Source: Chloranthus sessilifolius (taxonomy: Eukaryota > Streptophyta > Magnoliopsida > Chloranthales > Chloranthaceae). From it: a DNA stretch of 64,000 bases. The notes beneath the pieces are model-generated. The model ran no database searches. It saw nothing but the letters and a program-made list of their open reading frames with translations, and had not been told where the DNA came from. The stretch covers positions 80,139,765-80,203,764 of the forward strand of contig CM037588.1 in assembly GCA_021018995.1 (NCBI GenBank). Direction: 5' to 3'. Both the position numbers and the translations under genes were made by a program. Positions 22,441 through 34,776 of this stretch are shown piece by piece (position 1 is the first letter of the stretch; each line of letters starts with the position of its first letter).

Positions 22441-22510
22441 CGTATATAATATATACGCCCGGCTATTTTTGCTGCAGATTTGCTAGGCGTATATATTATA
22501 TACACCCAGC
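22437..22510. repeat. Fourth palindrome cluster of copy B, upstream of antisense gene 2
   Basis: Two copies, at 22437-22462 and about 22484-22509, of the GTATA half-site type. They lie about 220 bp upstream of the leader intron's donor site. A TATA-like TTTTAAAA lies just inside (about 22414-22422). Confidence 0.9.
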
Positions 22511-24077
22511 CAATTTTTGGCTTTGAGACCCGACGGGCCCTCTGTATGCTCTAGATTAAGGCCCCGTCCCTCTTAGAAGCCCACGTACCATGGGGCGGAG
22601 GTGCACGCATCCCCAAATGGCCCTTCAAACTCCCTTCGATTGGCCCAAAGGGACCGTGCTACAATAAACGGATCTAGATCTGTAAGCACCCGCCGAGTGC
22701 TCCCATAAAATCATAAAATCAAAAAGCGTTTTCTTTTAAAACTAAAAAAGAAGAAGAGAGGTTCACATGAAATAACTGAAACACAACACTAGTTCACAAA
22801 GAGCGTCGCAACGCCTGTTTGCCCCACTCTGAGAGCCGTGTTAAATTAATTCAGAATGATTGGGTTCACCCGAAAATTCATAAACCCTATTTTACACAGG
22901 GACACCTCATGCCTGATCCGACAAGCAAAATACTGGTCATGTTTATCCCCGATCATTAGGAAACCGCTCCTGAACCCACTTCCCTAAATAAGATAGCAGG
23001 GTCTAATTTGTTTAAAGACCAAGACCACGCATCCCCAGGAGTCAGGACCTGATCCGGCAGGCAAATAAACTCATTCATCATCGGTCGCTCCTGGGAACAT
23101 ACACCTAATCCAAAATCTTCCCCAGCAAGAGGCGAGACCTGATCCGACAGGCAAACCAAGGACCTATCACCGGAATGCGCACGTCCTTGAGGTGTATCAA
23201 CACGACAAGTTCATCTTCCTAAGGATACATGCGAAAATAAAAATAGGTTGAGTATACTCAAAGTCTCGAATTGACATATGTAAAAAAGAGGAAGAAGAAA
23301 AAAGGGGGAGAATGAGAAGGTTCGGGATAACAACCTTTTGTCATGTAGTTAAAATCCTGAGTAGGTTGACCCCACCTTCCAAGCTTTGGTTCTGACCATC
23401 CACCTCCGGATCTATGTTGAACAAGAGTCAACCTAACTTCAGACCATTCAAAAAGTCTATTGTCAGATGAAATTGACCCGTCAAAAATGAAATTACAGCC
23501 AACCAAACTATGTGCAAACATACAGACCGAAGGGCTCATTCCCTTTTATTTCCTTTTACACATGATTAAAACCTGTATGGGCATGGTGTCCCTGTTGAAT
23601 GTACCCACTTGCATCTAGGTACCCACAGGATGGTCATTTTTCCTCATAAATTGTACCTTAGGGTCGAGGCTTCCGTTCACGCCTATTTGCTGCTTATCGT
23701 CCCTGATGGGTGTCTGTCTGTGCATACTTTATAAGATGTGATTTCATTGGGGATGGAGGCTAGAATTGATCATCTCTTTCGATGGATGTTTGGTCCTAGC
23801 CCGATCTTTTTTAGCTTTGTCTCGAGTTAAGGGACTCTAGTTCGTATGAATCAGGAGCACCTCACCATCGGAACGTGTACATCCCCAAGGTGTACCAATC
23901 CCCGGCAGAGTGCACGCACTCTTAAAGCGTATCAACTGGCATTTGATCCACTTAAAGAGTTGTGCAAGAATAAAATTACCAGAGGTCCTTGAGCTTTGCT
24001 TGGAGGCCTCGAAATAAAAGAAAATTCAAAAATTATATATATAACAAAAGTTCACTTTGAAAATGGGCATGCATTCC
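22511..24077 (+). other. 3' non-coding region of copy B up to the insertion of Z
   Basis: No gene recognised. Three spaced copies of CCTGATCCGACAGGCAAA (about 22914, 23047 and 23132; one reads CCGGCAGG) occur in a stretch of roughly 250 bp. Two related words, GTGTACATCCCCAAGGTGTA and CGCACTCTTAAAGCGTATC, follow near 23873-23935. The polypurine tract and 3' LTR of copy B are not reached before element Z begins. Confidence 0.6.
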
Positions 24078-25948
24078 TGTTAGGCTATTTTTAAGTGCTT
24101 GCTACTGACTTTATTGAAGACAGTGATAAGAATGGGGTGAAAGAAAATGAATGAAAGGTGGATTGAAAATGATAGAGCAGCAAGCCTAAAATATGCACAA
24201 TCCTGCAAGATACAGGGCCTGTTGTAGCAAGTTTTGATAAGTAAGAGTTTGTCCCACAGGGAAGTTGATCTTAAGCTCCAAGGGAGCCATCTTTAGTAGG
24301 CCCTCCAGATTTGACTACAGATCTGGCAATCCTTAATGGAAGGGGATTTAGGGTCACTAAAATCTAAATTCTAAGGCATCCTAATGTCTAAACTATAGAA
24401 AGGGTTAAGAAAGAAGATGGAGTGAGAAAATAAATATAAAAGGGTGAGAAGTATGCTATTAGGTTCAGATCTGATGGGTTTCATTACTTAAATTAAGAGC
24501 TGCTGCTATAGAAGTCCTGTCCAATGGCTACATTATCACCACTGAGGAGAAAGAATCCAACTCATCTCTGTGCCCTGATCCAATCCCTTTATGGCTATAA
24601 CCTGTCCACTTAAATGGTTATAAACTATCTAATTGGGGAACCACAGTCCAGAGATGGGTCAGAACAAGTTTATCATTGTAGGCACTACTTCATCTAGTCT
24701 ACAAGCACAAGAATCCATAGGGAACCTCAACCTCTAAAGTGTTATGTGTGGGGCTAGGCCTGTATGGGAGCATGTTAGCCCAGACACATAGAACCAGCAA
24801 GAGTTTGAGTGCAGCCTTAGATCCAGTTGTCCACTGCTTTAGAGAGACTGCAGTGATCCAGTCGCAAGCCTACTATCTCTATAACCAAACCAGATATGCC
24901 ATCTGATGGCGGGTCTATACACATACAGGGGAGTTTGTCTCAGCACAATCTCTCACAAAACTACAAGCACACGTGTAGAGAAGAACAATCCGTCTTGAGT
25001 CTGTGGATTAGCTTCACCCTAAGGCTATAACCTGTCCACTTGAATGGTCACAGACTATCCCAGAGGCTATCCTCCTCACTAAACTCAAGATAGAACAAGA
25101 AACATTGCTGCCACCACCATGTTCACAAGGCTACAAAAGCTCATTGCTCCCATGGGGATTTTAGATCGAGTGGGTCCTGTGGTGGGGCTAGGCCTGTATG
25201 GGAGCATGTTAGCCCAGACACACAGGTCACTTAGATCTGAGTAAACCATAAAATTAGTCCTTCATTGCTTGCAATACGTCGTAGCAATGGAGGATCTCAA
25301 GGTAACAGCCTTGTACAGAACAACTCATAAAAATCCCATAAAAGTAAAACACCCTATCATGAAACTCCATTAATCTACTCCAAATAGTTATACAAAGGCA
25401 TAGCCAGCAAATGCTGGACTATGGAGAGAAGAAAAAGTAAAAAGAAATCTATCGAAACCTTACTAGAGATCTGCAGCTACTGCAAGAAGAAGATAGACTA
25501 AATTCTATTCTAAGCAGAGAGTCCCAAAAAGCTCTCTAAACCTAAACCAAGCTTAGGTTTATATAGCAGTCAGCTTGGCGGCGCATTAGGGTTAGGAAAC
25601 CCTAATCTTAATGATGCCACATGGCCTGATACTATTCCTTGGATGCCTCAGGGTGCGTGCACAAGAATTGGAGCATTGGAGTGCATGCCCTAATTGCTGA
25701 AAGTTCCCAGAATGTCCTCTGCAGAAGTGAGGGAGAGTTAGAGTTCAGAGCCTCGCCAGGTAGCACTGATTTCCAAGACTGTCGCATGCTAGCACGGTCT
25801 TTGCTAGATTGGATTAGCTTAAAATTCTAGTCGTCGTGGGGTTGTCTTAGTTGCAGCTTGAAGCAGTCGCGCGATAGAGCATTGAATCCTCACTGGATTG
25901 CTCAGGTCTTCGTGGGATTGCACTTTCCCACTGAATGGCGTGGGAATC
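24078..25948 (-). repeat. 3' LTR of Z, left part (U5, R and part of U3)
   Basis: Begins TGTTAGGCTATTTTTAAG, as does the LTR at 62859, and is nearly identical to it as far as the window allows. On the minus strand a TATA box, CTATATAAACC, lies at 25566-25556. The transcribed R-U5 part is therefore about 1.45 kb. U3 continues to 25948, where element X is inserted, and resumes at 51415. Confidence 0.9.
25944..25948. other. Target-site duplication GAATC, left copy
   Basis: GAATC immediately precedes the LTR start TGTTAAG at 25949. It recurs as GAATC at 51415-51419 immediately after the LTR end AACA at 51414. Five bases is the length made by Ty3/gypsy integrases. Confidence 0.85.
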
Positions 25949-27979
25949 TGTTAAGTAGTGAAAAATACCATTTTTCACCCCTAAACATGAGCCTTGAAAG
26001 ACCCTTGAGAAGACTAAATAAGTGCTTTAGTGTGCATTTTACAGCTAACCAATCAGACAGGTCCAAATCCGAAAAGCATCCCAAAAAGATCAAAAAGCTG
26101 ACAGCTCATGTCAAGTTTAAAGAAGGAGTGAAGAAACAGCCTCAGCAATGGCTAAAGAGGGTCTAAAAGAGCAGACAAAGACCTGAAGCAAGAGAGAGAG
26201 CCATTCGCAAAGAACTCCTACTATTCGCAAAGAAGAATGGGAGCCTAGAGTTCAATTCGCAAAGAACTTCTACTATTTGCAAAGAAGAATGGGAGCCTAG
26301 AGTTCAATTCGCAAAGAACTTCTACTATTCGCAAAGAACTTGCACTTTTTGTAAAGAACCTTGAACTTTGCGAAAAGAAGAAAACACTCCTCGAAAAGAA
26401 GATTGAACTTTGCTAACGAGCTTTGTGGTCATTGAACTTTGTGAAAAGGCCCTAACTCTGCGAAAAGGTATTCGAGATTCGCTTTAACAAGGGCAATTCA
26501 AGAATCAATGTCAGACGCGCTAATGCATTGAAAAGCCCGAGACATTCCGGAAGATTCTCGAGCATCCAACCAAAGGCATATTCCACCCCATGTGAACACC
26601 CAAAGATGAAATTACTTGGCGGAACTTCTAGAAACTCTAACTACTTTGCGAAAAAGCCCTTAAACTATGCGAAATGGCATTACGGGATTTGTACTCGTCC
26701 AAGGGTATTTCAGAAACTTTGCAGCGCCCAATGCAATCAAAAGACCAAGAACATTCGAAGGTTCCAATCAAGATCCAAGGCATATTCCACCCCATGTGAG
26801 CGCCGTAAAGTTATATTACTGGAACTTCCGTAAGCTCAAACAGAATTTCAAAATGCATAATGTAATTGATACCTCTGTTTCTGATTAACCGGATCAAGCT
26901 ATTGGTTGATCTGAATCTATCCAATTACGATTGGTTGATACACATTTGAGCCGGTTTAGGAAAACTATAACTAGAGGAACCATTTGCCCAAATTGGGCAT
27001 GTAGATTTTAGAGTTTTCATCTCTGTTTCCCTCATTCTCGTCGGATAGCTTATCCGAACCCCTGTAATCCCTTCTTGTAGTTTACCTTTGAGAGCCATTG
27101 TGAGTGATTTGTACTTCCAAGTTCAATTCAAGATGTAAGTCGAGGGCTCTCGAGAAGCTCAGGTGTAAGTGCGAGGGCTCTCTAAAGCCGTGCTCTGTAA
27201 TTGTAATTTTGGATTTTAAAAGGTTCTTTGTAATTTGTGTCTTCTCCATTGGAGTCATGTCGAGGGTCCTGAATGTTCACCTTAGTGCATTAGACTTCTT
27301 TAGATTCACTCATCCGCATGCAACTTCCCTTAAGTCATCACCCCTGTGCGAATTAGCATTGGTAACCTAATTCTACCAGCATTTACAGTGATGTTCATGT
27401 TCGAACTAAAGAATAGGCCAACTATGATCTGTGACCATTTAAGTGGACAGATCACAGCCATAAGTCTAAACCTATTCCTTAATTCGGATTTATTTCTCTT
27501 ACATCTGTGCTGGTAGCCAGATGAAGATTGAATCTGCTCTGTTGAACTACAGATTCTCCATTAAAATTCAGAGGCTAAAGTACATGAAGCTATTATTTCT
27601 GCATTTGTCTTATTTTAAACATCTCCCCAACTCGGATCTGGATCATGTAGTTAGTTCTTTTCTTTATTTGCTTATAGTTAAATGTGACACAATCCAACAC
27701 TCTCTTTTATCTATTCTTGTTTTTAGATAATTATAGAGCCAGATCTGGTAGCACAGATCTGGAGGTTTATCTCTCAGTTTAGACAAAATTCTCTGTGGAC
27801 GATCTTGAAATACTTACTTTTAAAACTTGCTACAATTGGCCCTGATCTTGCAGGCCAGTGTTAGCCCCAATGTGCTGATATCCCTTTCATAAGTTAACAT
27901 CCATATAACTTAGCATTCTTTAATTCTTTAATTTTTGATTCATAATGCACACATTTATGGCACACTTGGAGCGACAACA
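25949..27979 (+). repeat. LTR X1 (left)
   Basis: About 2.03 kb, TGTTAAGTAGTG to GCGACAACA, followed by the Athila primer site. U3 holds the array of TTCGCAAAG words (both orientations) from 26205 to about 26720. A TATA-like CTATAA lies at 26965-26970. Two further copies are at 41982-44059 and 49399-51414. Confidence 0.92.
26205..26530. repeat. TTCGCAAAG motif array in U3 of X1
   Basis: TTCGCAAAGAA and its reverse-complement form CTTTGCGAAAAG recur about a dozen times. The first part is a tandem repeat of about 52 bp (nearly three copies; words ACTATTCGCAAAGAAGAA and GGGAGCCTAGAGTTCA). The array is repeated in the other X LTRs at about 42236-42540 and 49646-49920. Confidence 0.9.
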
Positions 27980-27985
27980 AGTTTT

Positions 27986-28003
27986 TGGCGCCGTTGCCGG
28001 GGA
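27986..28003 (+). other. Primer-binding site of X1
   Basis: TGGCGCCGTTGCCGGGGA, the classic Athila-type primer site, six bases after the LTR end. Confidence 0.92.
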
Positions 28004-31000
28004 AGTTTGTTCTAAAATAGATAGACCTATGTTTATTTTCATTTATTTATTATTTTTGCTTTAAACCTGCACTTTGCATTCCAAGTGCTTGATTAAATGT
28101 CTCAGTTCAGATAGAAAACACTGCTTACTTTTAGTAATTTTTATTTTTTTTATTTTTCTGAGTTTTTATTCTTTGCCTTCTAGTTATTTGAATAAATGCT
28201 GCTGCCACCTCTCAAATTCATTGGCTAAGAGAGAAGAGGGTAAACTACCCAGCCAACCTGTGAACAATCCTAAGGGACAGTTCATGGTTGGAGAATCCTC
28301 AAATGGGCATGAGGAAATCAAAGCTGTGACTACTTTGAGAAGTGGAAGAATAATAAACAACACAGTGGGTAGTGAAGAGGAAAAAGATGAAGAACAAGTG
28401 CAGGAACAACAGCTGGATAGCAATATGGCTGTTGATTTACATCAGAAAATTCAAAAAAATGAAAAACAGAAAAATAACAAAATTGTTGAAAAAGATGAGG
28501 AGAAATTTGTTCCTCCCCTCCGATTCGCCCATGCAATGAAAGTCAGTTTCTCCTTTTGACAAAGGAAACACAAAAATTGAGGAAATGATGGAGACATTCA
28601 AGCAAGTTAAAATTAATCTACCTAGCTTGATGCAATCAAACAGTCCCTGCTTATGCAAAATTTCTCAAAGAGGTGTGCACCCACAAAAGGCAATCTAGGA
28701 TACATTTATCCAAGAAGGCCTTTCTTTGTGGAGAAAATCAACCAAGTGCTATCAATTGCAACACCACCTAAGATGCAAGACCACAGAATCCCCACAATCC
28801 CATCATTGGGGAGCACACCATTGAGAAAGCCTTGCTAGATATCTGGTGCTAGTGTCAACCTGCTTCCCTATTCGTATGAGAAGCTAGGTTTGGGAGAATT
28901 GAAACCCACTCAAGTGGTGTTACTAGGAATGACAGATCTCGAAAGGAAACCTATGGGGTTGATTGAAGATGTTTTGGTAGGAGTAGACAAGTTTTTCTAC
29001 CTACGACTTTTGGTGTTGGACATGGAACCAACCAAAAGTACCACTTTGCCATCCTGTCATTGGGAAGACCATTCCTAGCTATGCTAATGCATGCATTCAA
29101 TGCAGTGCGGCATCATGGAGGTGTCTTTTGGAAATATGAAAGTTAAATTGAATGTGTATAATCTTTGTTACTCAACCTCAATTCTCTGTGAGGAATGTTT
29201 CCATGTTGACATCATTGATGTGGTGGAGGAGTCTTTACAAACATTTACGCAAGGTAAAGACTCCACCACGAAATTTAAAATGATTGGGGATCCAGAGAAA
29301 GAAGGAAAAGGAGATCAAATTCAGCAGGAGTCTGCTTTGTGCAAGGCACTCACCAACTGTGATCATCAAGTTCTCTCTCTTGGAGACTGCTCCTCTCCCT
29401 CTTCCACAAGTTACCAAGGTACCTTTTGTGCCCTCTTTTCTCCCACAATTGGAACTCAAACACTCCCCAAAAATCTGAAATATGTGTTTTGGGAGATCAT
29501 CAAACACTACATGATTATTTCTTCCTCCCTTACAAAGGAGCAAGAAGAGGAGTTGAGTAGTTCTAAAAACAAGACAAGAAAGCAATTATGGACCATTGCT
29601 GATTTAGGAGGAATAAACCCAGTATGCATGCATAAGATCCACGGAAGAGGATGCCAAGCCTTCTAGAGAAATGCAAAGAAGGTTGAATCCTCACATGCAA
29701 GAAGTGGTAATGAAGGAAGTTGTCAAGTTGCTAGATCTTTGTCATTTACCCCATTTCGGATTCTCGCTGGTAGCACCACACATTGGTGCCTAAGAAATCT
29801 GGCATCACTTGTTAGCAAATTAACTCAGTAAACTTATGTCCACCGGACAAACAAGCTGGATGGAGGGTGCGCATAGACTACAGAAAATTAAATACCATGA
29901 CAAGGAAAGACCATTTCCCTCCCTTCATTGACCAAATCCTTGATAAGCTGCGCAAAGCTTACTCGCTTCCTTGATGGGTACTCTGTTACAACCGGATCCT
30001 GTGTACCACAGGACCAAGAAAAGACCACCTTCACCGCCCTTTGGCACTTTTGCCTATAGGAGGATGCCCTTTGGTCTTTGCACTGCCCCTGCTACTTTTC
30101 AAAGATGCATGTATTCCATCTTTTCTGACATGATTGATCAATTCATGGAGACCTTCATGGATGACTTTTCAATTTATCGAGACAGCTTTTCCCAACGCTT
30201 TCAGCTCCTCAAGTTGCTGTTGCAAAGATGTGAAGAAACCAATTTGGTTCTAAGTGGGAAAGAGTCATTTATGGTCACCAAGGCATTGTCCTAGGACATG
30301 TGGTCTCCCATAAAGGCATAGAGGTGGACCAAGCAAAATTGATCTAATTGCACATTTGCCTCCTCCCAACTATTAAGCAAATCGAAGTTTCTTAGGGCAT
30401 GCGAGATTTTATAGGAGGTTCATCAAAGATTTCAAGAAATTTCCAAGCCACTCATCATTTCTTGTGTCAAGATGTTCCTTTTGTGTTTACTAATGAATGC
30501 ATGATGCCTTTGAGGTCCTTAAGAAATGTCGATTTCAGCTCCCATCTTGCAGTCCCCGACTATTCAAAGGCCCTTTGAGCTGATGTGTGATGCATCAGAC
30601 TATGCCCTAGGAGCTGTCCTAGGGCGTAGAAAGGATAAGCTTCCCCATGTCATAGCTTATGCCAGAGATCCATGATAGATGCCCACTCAATTACACAACA
30701 AGCGAAAGAGTGCTGGCCATTGTGTTTGCATTGGAAAAATTCAGCCTTATGTTTTAGGTTCACAAATTATGGTGTTCTTGACCACTGCCCTAAAGTACCT
30801 TACTCTAAGAAGGATACAAGCCAGATTAATCGGTGGATCCTCCTATTACGGGAGTTTGATCTGATTAAGGATAAGAAAGGAGTGGAGAATGTGGTGGTCG
30901 ATCACTTATCCGAATTCTCAATCTGAGGATGATAGCTTACCCATTAATGAATCATTTCACGATGAGCAACTTTTGCCATCAATACCCAATCCGTGGTTTG

Positions 31001-32260
31001 CAAACATAGTCAACTTCTTGGCTATTGGACGATTCCTCAACATTGGAATAGAATGGATAAAGATCTTTTCTTCTCACAAGTTAAACATTTCATTTGGGAA
31101 GATCCTTATCTATTCAAGAATTGTGCACCAAGTGATCGAGAAAGTGTGTCCACCATGAATTCCACGGCATATTGTCAATGTGTCATGAATACACTGTGGA
31201 GGCCATTTCAAGCAATAAAATAGTCAGAAAAATTTGAGTGTGGTTTCTATTGGCCCACAATCTTTAAAGATGCCTTACAAGATCAGAATCTTGCCGAATC
31301 GCCAAAAACCGGGCGATTTCCAAAAGAAACTCAATGCCCCTAGCCAATCCCGGTAGTTGAGTTGTTTGATGTTTGGGGCATAGATTTTATGGGCCCTTTC
31401 CCCTTCTAATGGAAACAATTTCATCTTGGTAGTCGTGGATTATGTCTCCAAGTGGATTGAGGCCATAGCTACCAAATCCAATGATCACAAAGTGGTTTTA
31501 AGATTCCTCAAAGACCACATTTTTCCAGATTTGGATTCCCAGGCCACCATTAGTGATGGGGAAAACACTTTTCTGTAGCAGCTTGACTCTCTATTAAAAA
31601 GTACTCATTCACTCACAGTAGCCACTCTCTATCATCCACAAACCGGTGGGACGGTGGAGATTTCAAATAGAGATCAAACACATTTTAGAAAAAGCTGTGA
31701 AGAAGGATGAAAGGAATTTGGTCCTTTAAGCTTAATGATGCTTTGTGGGCATACTGAGCGCCTACAAGACTCCTATAGGGATGTCCCTTTCAGATCGGTT
31801 TATGGCAAGGCATGCCATCTACCAAGAGAATTAGAATATAATGCCTTGTGGGCAATCAAAACTTTTAATATGGATCTAACTGTTCGGTAACCACGGGAAG
31901 CTTCAACTCACCGAATCGAAGAACTGAGGATGGATGCCTACACTGGCTCCAGTTGTACAAAGAAAAGGTTAAATCATTCCATGATAGGAGCCTCATGAGA
32001 AAAGAGTTCATACCGGGGTCCAAGGTATGGTTATTCAACTCTAAACTTAAATTCTTTCCTCGGCAAATTGAGATCCAGATGGGAAGGGCCATACATCATC
32101 ATCAAGGCCTCCCCTCGGAGTCAGGATATTTCAGGATCCCAAGGATGGAAGAATACTCAAGGTAAATAGTCGAGGCTCAAACCATGCATTGAAAACACCC
32201 AGGAGCCCTTGCTGCCCACCTGTCATCATGAATCTCCAACAATCTGATGGTAGAAAAGTG
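28004..32260 (+). pseudogene. pol: X1 internal region: protease, RT, RNase H, integrase
   Basis: Parts seen in order: an acidic linker (28200-28560, NNTVGSEEEKDEEQVQEQQL); protease region (28650-29260; LGELKPTQVVL, GLIEDVLVGVDKFFY); RT (29700-30530; AYRRMPFGLCTAPATFQRCM, then FMDDFSIYRDSF); RNase H (30540-30920); integrase (about 31230-32190; Y-H-P-Q-T-type core and [14 protein letters not shown]). Gag is not recognisable. Sequence is closest to X2 at 44060-49398. Heavily broken; fossil. Confidence 0.82.
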
Positions 32261-32982
32261 TATAATATGTTTGTACAACATTGTTTTTCCGATTTTTCTT
32301 TGTTTCGCTATTTTCTTGCACGCATAGTGTAAATACACTTCAAAGTTCAAATCGCAAAGTAAAAAGTACTTTTCGAAAAGTTCAAAGTTCTATTCGAATT
32401 GATTCTGGAGCTGTAATGAACTACTCGAAAAGAACCATGTTCTGTTCGAATAGTTAAAATTTCCTTTTCGAATAGAAAATCTGGGGAGAAGTCCTTTGCG
32501 AAAAGATCTTTCTGGAGCACAAATTCTGTTTTTTTTGTATCAACACTTTTCTTTTTCTTTTTTAACTTTGTATTCAGTCCCTTACCTTGCTTTTACTGTT
32601 TCTCTTTTATTAACATTAGTTTCCTTTCATTTGCATAGTAATCCTTCTATTTGTTAGATTTTATTTAGCAGTTCTAGCATTGTTTTGTTGATTTTTCTTG
32701 CATTTGTATATCATGTTTTCCATTTCCTTGCTCATATCTTCAGTTTTACATTTTTATTTTTTCTGCTGCATATAGTTTAGATTTTTTCTGTTCTTAGTTT
32801 TTCTTTCTTCTTTTACCCTGCTGCCCCTAGTCTCTCCTTGTCTAGAACATTGAGGAAAATGTTCATCTTAGGTTTGGGGGTATGGCAAACAGGTCCTGCC
32901 CATGGGATAATTAGCATAAGGGCATCACAATCACCAAAGTAATCAGGAAATGAATCAATTTACTTAAGAATCATGACAATGT
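32261..32982 (+). other. X1 non-coding region after integrase
   Basis: Starts with a second TTCGAAAAG/TTTGCGAAAAG array (32340-32520), then a long T-rich stretch. An internal purine tract TTAGGTTTGGGGG (32868-32880) is preceded by TTGAGGAAAATGTTCATC. It matches 47230-47905 of X2 closely and is followed by Y sequence. Confidence 0.75.
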
Positions 32983-33811
32983 GGATTATGTATCCAAATG
33001 GGTTGAAGCCACAACCACTAAAACCAATGACCATAGAGTTGTCCTTAAATTCTTAAAGGATAACATCTTTTCCAGGTTTAGTTCCCCTAGAGCCATTATC
33101 AACGATGGGGGAAGCCATTTTTGTAATAAGCATTTTGAAGCTCTATTGAAAAAGTACTCTGTGACTCAAAGAGTAGCTACTCCATATCATCCACAGACTA
33201 GTGGACAAGTGGAGATTTCCAACAGAGAAATCAAACATATACTGGAAAAGACTGTGAGGAAGGACAGAAAGGATTGGTCCTTTAAGCTGAATGATGCATT
33301 GTGGGCATATAGGACAGCCTATAAAACCCCAATTGGCATGTCGCCATTTAGATTGGTCTATGGTAAAGCATTCCATTTACCAGTGGAGTTAGAATATAAG
33401 GCCTTTTTGGCCATTAAAACTTTAAACATGGATCTTACTACTGCTGGTAATCACAAGAAACTGTAGCTCTCTGAGTTGGAAGAGCTGAGGATGGATGCAT
33501 ACACCAATGCAAGATCTTACAAAGAAAAAGTTAAGGCTTTCTATAACAAAAATCTGCTGAGAAAAGAGTTCACAACTAGCTCTAAGGTATGGCTATTCAA
33601 CTCAAAACTCAATTTTTTTCTTAGAAAGCTGAGATCCAGATGGGAAGGGTCATATACTGTCATTCAAGCATCTCCATCCGGAGCTGTTGAAATTATGGAC
33701 CCAAGTGATGGCAGAACTTTGAAAGTAAATGGTCAGAGGATCAAACCATGCATTGAAAATATCCTGGAGCCTGTGATGACCATCTATCATCAAGAGACTC
33801 CACAAATCTGA
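32983..33811 (+). pseudogene. int: Integrase segment of Y
   Basis: [60 protein letters not shown] and [20 protein letters not shown] are the Athila integrase core. [20 protein letters not shown] and GRTLKVNGQRIKPCIENI are its C-terminal part. Very similar to X2 (46650-47175) and Z (57010-57909). Fossil. Confidence 0.88.
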
Positions 33812-34001
33812 TGTCACACAACTGTATCTTATGTATTTTAACTGTCTGTTTTGTGATTTTTGCATAGTTTTGTGTAATGTTTTTCTCTGTTTTAGTCATG
33901 TTTTAGTAAATTTTCTTTGAGGAGTCATAAGTTCTGAAAGTTTTGTGGTTTTAATTGATGGGGATAATAAATTCCAATGATTTTAATATGAAGATTTTGT
34001 T

Positions 34002-34035
<34 letters not shown>

Positions 34036-34056
34036 TTTTGTACTTCAGAACATTTG

Positions 34057-34480
34057 TTCAAAAGTAAATTCTTACTTTTTGAAAAGTTTTACAGTCAAAT
34101 CGATAAGTTTACACTCAATTCGAAAAGTTTTACAGTCAATGTGAAAAATCAATTTGCAAAGTAAAATTCATTTCGAAAAGTATAATCTCCTTTTCAAAAA
34201 GGATCTAAACCTGTAACCACAACTGCTCGAAAAGAATGATAAACTTTATGAATAGATGTAGAACACTTCGAATAGATGTTTCTGAAGCCATTTGCTTTTC
34301 GAATAGATGTTTCTGAAGTCATTTGCTTTTCGAATGGTACTGATGCCATTATCCTTTTTGAAAAGGACTTTTTTGAACTTTTCGAAGACTTCAATAATGC
34401 TTTGCGAAATTGATTTAAGCATATTTAAACCCATTCAAAGCGAGGGTTTCGTATTCGAAAGCATTTCCAGCGTGTCCCGG
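34057..34480. repeat. TTCGAAAAG motif array upstream of the Y accessory ORF
   Basis: About fifteen copies of TTCGAAAAG, TTCGAATAG, TTTGCAAAG and relatives in both orientations, in otherwise AT-rich DNA. A TATA-like CATATTTAAACCC sits at the downstream end (34418-34430), about 350 bp before the ATG at 34777. The same words fill U3 of Y's LTR at 39190-39470. Confidence 0.85.
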
Positions 34481-34776
34481 TTCGCAGAAAACCCATCTTT
34501 TTCCATCTCTGCATTCTTTTGGAGCTTAGATCCAATTTCCTTCAATTCTTAAGCTTGAAGAGAAGAATCTTTTGCCTCTAATTCTGGTGGATTTGATCAA
34601 GCGATCAAAGATTTCGAGCAAACCCTAGGTTTTGGTATTTTTCTCTTCATATCCTCTGTTTGTGCTTTACAAATTTGATTTCTGTGTAAGCATACATTGT
34701 CTGGGATTCAAGAGAGTTGTCTGGTCATTGTTGTTAGAAGGAGAAAATATTTGAAGAAGTGTTTAGAAATTGTTAA

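Larger units (their letters stand above)
2969..24077 (+). mobile_element. Tat copy B (Ty3/gypsy), left part in window
   Basis: Parts in order: 5' LTR 2969-4552, primer site 4555-4572, leader to 5952, proline-rich region, gag, protease, G-patch, RT, RNase H, archaeal-type RNase H, integrase to 15205, then about 8.9 kb of 3' region with two antisense genes. At 24078 the Athila element Z is inserted. B should resume beyond position 64000, because no 3' LTR of B is present. The second RNase H and the antisense plant-mobile-domain genes are hallmarks of the Tat clade. The protein-coding part is broken in well over a dozen places, so it is a fossil. Age cannot be given without the second LTR, but it predates Z. 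Confidence 0.9.

Noticed and set aside
18698-22510. Palindromes explained simply as TATA boxes readable on both strands
   Set aside because: The sibling palindromes in LTR A keep place and symmetry but have no TATA core, and both LTRs have a separate good TATA box downstream.
25639-26166. Plus-strand ORFs across the Z/X junction
   Set aside because: They read through LTR sequence, and the same frames occur in other X LTR copies without any domain.
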